DNA of 64,000 nt. Origin: Candidatus Poribacteria bacterium (GTDB taxonomy: Bacteria > Poribacteria > WGA-4E > WGA-3G). The DNA lies in assembly GCA_958295815.1 (NCBI GenBank), contig OY282374.1, positions 4,368,682-4,432,681 on the forward strand, in the 5' to 3' direction. The translations under genes were made by a program, and so were the position numbers. A model generated the notes under the pieces. The model did no database searches. It saw only the letters and a list, made by a program, of their open reading frames with translations, and was not told where the DNA came from. Of this stretch, positions 58,932-64,000 are shown one piece after another; positions within the stretch are counted from its first letter, which is position 1, and each line of letters opens with the position of its first letter.

Positions 58932-61241
58932 TTATGCCAAAATGTAGGTTTTCCCAGCCTCTGTTCCAAACGCTACAACTGAATCCGATTGCTTCGTTTC
59001 AACAAATTCCCCATCACATGTCACTGAAGTAGCTGCGGCTGTTCGGACAACACAGTCTCGACCGAGTGTGGAATGAAGTTTCGCTTCGGTGAGTTGTCCA
59101 TTTTCCCACGCCATCTCCACCTCAAACCCACCTCGGGCGCGTAGACCTATGACGTGTCCGGTGTTCCATGCCTTGGGAAGCGCAGGTAGTAGATGAATCT
59201 CACCGGCGTGGGTCTGGAGCAGCATCTCAGCAATACCAGCGGTTCCTCCAAAATTACCGTCTATCTGGAATGGCGGATGCGTATCAAATAGATTCGTCAA
59301 GGTACATTTTGCGAGCAGTGCTTGGAGATGGGTGTATGCCTGTTCGGCATCTTCAAGTCGTGCCCAGAAACTGACGAGCCATGCGCGGCTCCATCCCGTA
59401 TGCCCGCCACCGTGTGCCAACCGATATTCCAACGATTTCTTTATTGCCGCTGCTAATTCTGGTGTGCGGCGTAGCGTAATTTGGCAACTCGGATGGAGTG
59501 CGTAAAGATGTGACATGTGGCGATGTCCCGGTTCGGGTTCGTCATAGTCGAATACCCACTCTTGGAGGCGTCCGGTTTTCTCACTAATCTGAAGCGGTGC
59601 GAGTCGTTCCAACGCAGAATCCAATTCGGCGCGGAATTCCGCATCTTCCCTAAGAACATCAATACAAGCAATACAGTTAGTAAAGAGTTCGTGGATAATT
59701 TCCAAGTCCATTGTCGCGGCGTAGGTAAAGAGAGAACGGGTACCATCGGGTTTCAGGAAACTATTTTCGGGTGAGTGCGATGGGTTCGTGACAAGCTTAC
59801 CAGCAAAGGGTGTGTCTTCTGGTGCCTCAACGAGGAAATCGAGGATAAAACGCGCCGCGCCTTTCATCAACGGATATGCCTGTTTTCTAAGGAATTCGAT
59901 ATCACCACCGAAAAGGTAGTGTTCCCAGAGGTGCTCACACAACCACGCTGCACCCATGGGCCAGATGCCCCAAACGCCGTCAGCAGGTGGTGTGAAACCC
60001 CATATATCGGAGACGTGATGGACAACCCAACCGTCGGCACCGTAATGGCGTTTCGCGGTCTGACTTCCGGGTTCAACGAGTGTGTCCATGTAATCAAATA
60101 ATGGAATATGGCACTCTGGAAGATTGCAGACTTCGGGAATCCAGTAGTTCATTTGGAGGTTGATATTGGTATGGTAGTCGCTGTTCCAAGGTGCATTCAT
60201 GTGTTCGTTCCAGATGCCTTGCAGATTTGCGGGGAAACACCCTTGGCGCGAACTCCCCATGAGCAGATAGCGTCCGTACTGGAAGTAAAGCACAACCAGT
60301 CCAGGATCTGACGCGCCTTCCTTAACCGCTGCTAAGCGTTCATCAGTCGGTAGATTTGCAGCATCCGTAGAACCGAGATTTAAATCTACGCGTTGAAAGA
60401 GAGATTGATGATCGGATATGTGATCCTTCAGAATTGATGAATAAGATTTGTTCTCAATACCTGCGAGACAATTTTCGCAAAGTGCGTGTGGATTTCCGCT
60501 GGCGTCCTTTTGATTTATGTAACTTGTCGCAGCAGCGAGAAAGAACGTGGCAACGTCTGCGTCTCGTACAGAGAGCTTATCACCTTCTGATTGGACTGTT
60601 CCACCCTCAACCCGCACCTGTAGATACGCTGAGAACCGTAGGATACCATCATCGCCGGTCTGTCCATCAAGTCGCAGCAGATTTTTGGCGATGACTTCAA
60701 CACCGGCATCTTGCTCACGTGTCATTGTTGCGTTAAAAGTGAGCTGCCCTGGTGTATCACATTCAACCCGGACTACAATGAGGTTGTCCACGGCTGTCGC
60801 GAAAACCTCTCTTGTAAAACCGACATCACCGGAGCGATAGGTTGTTTTTGCGATCGCTGTATCCAGATTAAGTTCTCGACGATACTCCGTAACACAATTC
60901 CCATGCGAAAAGTCCAGCAATAGATCGCCCAAGGATTGATAGGATTTGATGCGTTCAGGGACTCCGTGCATCGTTTCGCTGGCGAGCTGCGTTGCTTCTT
61001 CGTTCTTATTATCGAAAAGTAGCTGCTGGACTTTGGGGAGCGCTTCCAAAGCCTTCGGATTGTTGGCATCGCGAGGACCACCATCCCAAAGGGTTTCCTC
61101 GTTAAGCTGGATACGTTCCTGTTCCACACTGCCAAACACCATCGCACCAAGCCTGCCATTTCCAACAGGCAGGGCATCTGTCCACTCTTCGGATGGTTTC
61201 TGATACCATAAAACGAGATTGTTTGTAGTTGTATTCGTCAT
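58932..61241 (-). CDS. Glycoside hydrolase family 95 (alpha-L-fucosidase-like)
   Basis: A 769-residue inverting glycosidase. The N-terminal super-sandwich starts LWYQKPSEEWTDALPVGNGRLGAMVFG, followed by QLNEETLWDGGP, a GH95 hallmark. The catalytic (alpha/alpha)6 barrel has NINLQMNYWIPEV, GHRHMSHLYALHPS and DGNFGGTAGIAEMLL, the last carrying the catalytic-base Asp region. Members hydrolyse terminal alpha-1,2-linked L-fucose or L-galactose. There is no signal peptide, so it should act on imported oligosaccharides in the cytoplasm. ATG 61241 follows GGGG. It converges with the DNA methyltransferase gene at only six bases. Confidence 0.92.
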   Translation of the reverse strand: MTNTTTNNLVLWYQKPSEEWTDALPVGNGRLGAMVFGSVEQERIQLNEETLWDGGPRDANNPKALEALPKVQQLLFDNKNEEATQLASETMHGVPERIKSYQSLGDLLLDFSHGNCVTEYRRELNLDTAIAKTTYRSGDVGFTREVFATAVDNLIVVRVECDTPGQLTFNATMTREQDAGVEVIAKNLLRLDGQTGDDGILRFSAYLQVRVEGGTVQSEGDKLSVRDADVATFFLAAATSYINQKDASGNPHALCENCLAGIENKSYSSILKDHISDHQSLFQRVDLNLGSTDAANLPTDERLAAVKEGASDPGLVVLYFQYGRYLLMGSSRQGCFPANLQGIWNEHMNAPWNSDYHTNINLQMNYWIPEVCNLPECHIPLFDYMDTLVEPGSQTAKRHYGADGWVVHHVSDIWGFTPPADGVWGIWPMGAAWLCEHLWEHYLFGGDIEFLRKQAYPLMKGAARFILDFLVEAPEDTPFAGKLVTNPSHSPENSFLKPDGTRSLFTYAATMDLEIIHELFTNCIACIDVLREDAEFRAELDSALERLAPLQISEKTGRLQEWVFDYDEPEPGHRHMSHLYALHPSCQITLRRTPELAAAIKKSLEYRLAHGGGHTGWSRAWLVSFWARLEDAEQAYTHLQALLAKCTLTNLFDTHPPFQIDGNFGGTAGIAEMLLQTHAGEIHLLPALPKAWNTGHVIGLRARGGFEVEMAWENGQLTEAKLHSTLGRDCVVRTAAATSVTCDGEFVETKQSDSVVAFGTEAGKTYILA

Positions 61242-61371
61242 TGAATCCCCGGTGATAGCACCAACCGCCTAAAAATGGGAGGTCTGCAGTAGAGGCAATC
61301 GGTAGTTATTTCAGGATTGGGAATTGGGTTTTGGTGAGGGGAATACCTCTGTTATGGGAATGAAAACGCAA

Positions 61372-62385
61372 TTACCATAACCATCGCCTTCTGTCTCGGT
61401 GAGCATGTAGCATCTTTACTGCCTCAAGTGCTTCTTTCTGTTCAGCAAGATCCAAGGGGATATGTCCGTTTTGGTCTTTAGCAGTGGAGTTTGCTCTGTT
61501 CTCCAACAACACTGCCACTGTCTGCCGTGCATTGTCTCGCGCCGCGATGTGTAGTGGAGTATAACCGTCTTTGCCCACCGCATTGACATTGGCACCATCT
61601 TTTAAAAGAAAGGCTGCTGTCTCATGCGAATTGTGAAGTGCTGCAATATGGAGGGGAGTATTACCGTTTTCATCGATTATGTTAACATCAGCACCATGAT
61701 CTATCAACGCGATTGCCACCTCATGTGCATTATCCTCAGCGGCGATGTGTAGCGGGGTATAACCTATATGGTTCTGTGCATTGACATCGGCACCATTTTC
61801 TATTAACAGGACAGCGGTTCTATAGGCACTACGCCATGATGCCCAATGTAAGAGCGTATAGCCAGATTTTTCCCTTGGGTTGACCCCTGTACGGTTTTCC
61901 AGGGATAGAGCTTCTGCTTCATAAACATTGCGCCACGCAGCCCAGTGGATGGGTGTATCGCCTTCGTCGTTTTGCGTGTTAACATCTGCGCCGTTCTCCA
62001 ATAGCACCGTCGCTGTTTCATGTGCGTTGTTCCATGCAGCCCAGTGTAAGGGACCGAAACCCTTATCATTCTGTGCGTTAACATCAGCACCATTTTCCAG
62101 CAATACCGCCGCAGCTTCATAAGTATTGTGCCATGCAGCCCAATGCAGCGGAGGGTACCCATATTGATCCGCTGCATTGACATCAGCACCATTTTTTAGC
62201 AATACTGACGCAGCTTCACAAGCATTGTCTCGTGCCGCATCGTGCAAGGAAGTATAGCCAGCGTTTACGGGATCAACGGTCGGTGCTGTGCTGACAGATG
62301 TTGAGGAATTGCCTGTACCTTTCCTACCGGTTTCGATAGTGTCCTCTGATTCTGAGACATCAGATGCGATTCGTTGCTTATCCAA
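61372..62385 (-). CDS. Ankyrin repeat protein
   Basis: A 337-residue protein. The TTG start at 62385 follows GGGAG. After ~45 residues rich in Ser/Thr come eight complete 33-residue ankyrin repeats and a degenerate ninth. Repeats 2-5 share an unusual tryptophan-rich helix (LHWAAWHN, LHWAAWNN, IHWAAWRN, LHWASWRS) whereas 6-8 have the common LHIAA form, implying two rounds of internal duplication. It has no signal or membrane segment, so it is predicted cytosolic. Ankyrin proteins are frequent in host-associated bacteria, including sponge symbionts, where some modulate eukaryotic cells, but no export signal is seen here. Confidence 0.88.
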   Translation of the reverse strand: MDKQRIASDVSESEDTIETGRKGTGNSSTSVSTAPTVDPVNAGYTSLHDAARDNACEAASVLLKNGADVNAADQYGYPPLHWAAWHNTYEAAAVLLENGADVNAQNDKGFGPLHWAAWNNAHETATVLLENGADVNTQNDEGDTPIHWAAWRNVYEAEALSLENRTGVNPREKSGYTLLHWASWRSAYRTAVLLIENGADVNAQNHIGYTPLHIAAEDNAHEVAIALIDHGADVNIIDENGNTPLHIAALHNSHETAAFLLKDGANVNAVGKDGYTPLHIAARDNARQTVAVLLENRANSTAKDQNGHIPLDLAEQKEALEAVKMLHAHRDRRRWLW

Positions 62386-62504
62386 AATGGCAATCTCCCT
62401 ATTTTTTAAGGACAGAATTCTAAATTAATAATTATAATACATTCGGCGTAAAAATGCTACATTTTTTGCCCTAATATAACTTTCAATCGTGTGACAAAAC
62501 AAAA

Positions 62505-62792
62505 TCATTCAGCGATTTCGGGTTTAACGACTTTGAACTTGAACTCACCGGGTTTAACATAACCGAGCCGTTTTCTGGCGAGCCGTTCCTTCGTAAGCGT
62601 ATCGCTTTTCAGCATTTCGACGCGCTGCTGAAGCAGATCCCGTTCAGCTTCCAATTTCCGTATCTCAGCGCGGTAGGCTTCCTCGGCGATCTGTGCCTGT
62701 TGCCAATCGCTGTAGCCATTCATGAATTGCCTGACGCTTACCAGTAGCAAGCCGAGCGCGATTAGAAATAAGATAGATCTCACAATGCTCAT
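62505..62792 (-). CDS. ftsB: Septum formation initiator FtsB/DivIC-like protein
   Basis: A 95-residue bitopic membrane protein from ATG 62792. A single helix (ILFLIALGLLLVSVRQF) is followed by a periplasmic coiled coil (AEEAYRAEIRKLEAERDLL, then VEML) and the C-terminal LTKERLARKRLGYVKPGE, the motif of FtsB/DivIC, which joins FtsL and FtsQ in the divisome. The size matches the family. The gene sits directly downstream of eno on the same strand, the eno-ftsB arrangement found in many bacteria. Confidence 0.88.
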   Translation of the reverse strand: MSIVRSILFLIALGLLLVSVRQFMNGYSDWQQAQIAEEAYRAEIRKLEAERDLLQQRVEMLKSDTLTKERLARKRLGYVKPGEFKFKVVKPEIAE

Positions 62793-62910
62793 AATGTAAA
62801 GCAAAGACGAATTCAGCCGGATATAGACTACATTCCGTCTGAAAAAAGTTTTATACGAAGCGAAGATAATTTAGGACAGCACGAGCACTGCCCTATCCGA
62901 ATACAGGGTT

Positions 62911-64000
62911 TTAGCTGAGATCCGCCAAATTATAGAAGACTCTCCTGCCAGCAAAGATAGCACTGTCCCCTAATTCTTCCTCGATCCGCAGGAGTTGGTT
63001 ATATTTACAGACTCGATCGGTGCGAGAGAGTGAACCGGTCTTTATCTGTCCAGAATTCGTCGCAACAACAAGGTCAGAAATCGTAGTATCTTCCGTTTCA
63101 CCGGATCTGTGTGAAACGACAGCTGTGTAGTTGAAACGTCGTGCAAGCTCAATAGCATCAAGCGTTTCTGTCAAAGTCCCAATCTGATTGACTTTGATGA
63201 GGATAGAGTTACCTATCTGTCCATCAATTCCGCGCTGTAAGCGTGTAGTGTTGGTGACAAAAAGATCATCGCCGACGAGTTGAACCTTATCACCAATTGC
63301 CTCGGTTAAGTGTTTCCACCCATCCCAGTCATTCTCATCCATACCATCTTCAATAGAAACAATGGGGTATTTCTCACAGAGTTCCGTGTAAAAAGCAACC
63401 ATTTCTTCGGGAGATTTGGTTGGTTGTGCCTCTGCTTTTAATTCGTAGGTCCCAGTGTCCCGATTGTAAAATTCACTGGAGGCGGCATCCAATGCTAAAA
63501 GGACATCTTCACCGGGCAGGTAACGTGCACGCTCAATGGCTTCGATAATTACAGCGATCGCTTCTTCATTGGATCCCAAATCGGGTGCGAACCCACCTTC
63601 ATCACCGACAGCAGTGTTGCAATTCCGCTCCTGTAGAACGGCTTTGAGACTGTGAAAGATTTCCGCACCCATGCGAAGTGCTTCAGCAAAACTCGCTGCG
63701 CCTGCTGGCATCACCATAAATTCTTGGATGTCAACGTTGTTATCGGCGTGGGAACCCCCATTTAGGATATTCATCATAGGTAAAGGGAGTTCTTTAGCAT
63801 TTGTTCCGCCGATATAACGATAGAGCGGTTGCCCTGCTTCATCAGCAGCGGCTTTAGCGATAGCTAAAGAAACCCCTAAGATGGCGTTCGCGCCAAGATT
63901 ACTTTTGTTCTCCGTACCATCAAGTTCACACATAGCGGCATCAATATCGCTTTGTGCGAAGACATCTTCTCCCAATAAGGCACCAGCGATAACAGTATTA
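62911..64000 (-). CDS. eno: Enolase, C-terminal part (5' end outside window)
   Basis: Glycolytic enolase, about 362 residues in the window; the frame stays open to the last base and reads VIAGALLGEDV, equivalent to residue ~70 of the full enzyme. Landmarks in order: GANAILGVSLAIAKAAA, PLPMMNILNGGSHADNNVDIQEFMV, VGDEGGFAP, SIEDGMDENDW, QLVGDDLFVTN, ILIKVNQIGTLTET and VVSHRSGETEDTTISDL. These include the metal ligands and catalytic Lys. It converts 2-phosphoglycerate to phosphoenolpyruvate. ftsB follows 118 bases downstream, with a weak stem (CCCTGT/ATAGGG) in between. Confidence 0.96.
   Translation of the reverse strand, partial: NTVIAGALLGEDVFAQSDIDAAMCELDGTENKSNLGANAILGVSLAIAKAAADEAGQPLYRYIGGTNAKELPLPMMNILNGGSHADNNVDIQEFMVMPAGAASFAEALRMGAEIFHSLKAVLQERNCNTAVGDEGGFAPDLGSNEEAIAVIIEAIERARYLPGEDVLLALDAASSEFYNRDTGTYELKAEAQPTKSPEEMVAFYTELCEKYPIVSIEDGMDENDWDGWKHLTEAIGDKVQLVGDDLFVTNTTRLQRGIDGQIGNSILIKVNQIGTLTETLDAIELARRFNYTAVVSHRSGETEDTTISDLVVATNSGQIKTGSLSRTDRVCKYNQLLRIEEELGDSAIFAGRRVFYNLADLS

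Noticed and set aside
1..64000. tRNA, rRNA, riboswitch, insertion sequence or prophage genes
   Set aside because: I looked for tRNA T-loop words, conserved riboswitch cores and transposase or phage proteins and saw none; a covariance-model search would be needed to exclude small RNAs.

Overview
The window reads like a chromosomal contig from an uncultured bacterium with balanced base composition. The family mix points to Candidatus Poribacteria or a close relative (Latescibacteria and Planctomycetes are weaker alternatives): five Gfo/Idh/MocA oxidoreductases, three phytanoyl-CoA-type dioxygenases, two mandelate-racemase-type enolase-superfamily enzymes, DUF1080 and DUF6785 proteins, a cytosolic GH95 fucosidase, an ankyrin protein, and short palindromic repeats between genes. 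This placement is inference from gene content; no rRNA gene is present and I saw no tRNA or CRISPR array.

Layout. 1-2.7 kb: the end of an Ig-like protein, then a LysM-M23 peptidase overlapping an unusual beta-barrel/lytic-transglycosylase fusion. 2.8-7.5 kb: three sugar oxidoreductases and a dehydratase of the enolase superfamily. 7.7-10 kb: an orphan branched-chain-amino-acid-type binding lipoprotein, an adenine methyltransferase and the frameshifted stump of a second methyltransferase. 10-21.7 kb, minus strand: LamG-like secreted protein, FAD oxidoreductase, four-fold-repeat membrane protein, dioxygenase plus enolase-superfamily pair, ABC exporter with DUF1854 partner, and an antiporter-SDR-cupin operon. 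21.9-26.9 kb, plus strand: ribokinase, a large TPR protein, biotin ligase, DUF523. 27-28.8 kb: trpD-trpC. 29-36 kb: acetyltransferase, DUF6785 membrane protein, dioxygenase, multiheme cytochrome, DUF1080, oxidoreductase, DUF5069. 36.4-40.7 kb: proA, a 0.7-kb repeat-rich gap, then proB overlapping obg. 40.8-43.2 kb: two paralogous lipoproteins and a copper-chaperone-like protein. 43.9-49.4 kb: endonuclease IV, zinc alcohol dehydrogenase, oxidoreductase, beta-hydroxyacid dehydrogenase and TIM-barrel isomerase. 49.5-51.6 kb: two secreted proteins sharing a duplicated domain. 51.8-53.1 kb: MTH1187-family protein and aldo/keto reductase. 53.4-58.9 kb: a plus-strand operon. 58.9-64 kb: GH95 fucosidase, ankyrin protein, FtsB/DivIC and the C-terminal part of enolase.

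Much of the metabolism appears devoted to oxidising, dehydrating and isomerising sugars or sugar acids in the cytoplasm, with housekeeping genes (trp, pro, obg, nfo, birA, eno, ftsB) scattered between. The best candidate for an undescribed system is the 53.4-58.9 kb operon. A strong sigma-70-type promoter carries a TetR-like palindrome between its -35 and -10 boxes. It drives a 50-residue protein, an NDP-sugar dehydratase homologue in which the catalytic Asp is replaced by Cys, a dioxygenase, a zinc-less MDR reductase, an Eis-like acetyltransferase that has absorbed a genomic repeat in frame, and a beta-class DNA methyltransferase. Other points of interest are the barrel-transglycosylase fusion, the decaying methyltransferase and the duplicated GPW domain proteins.
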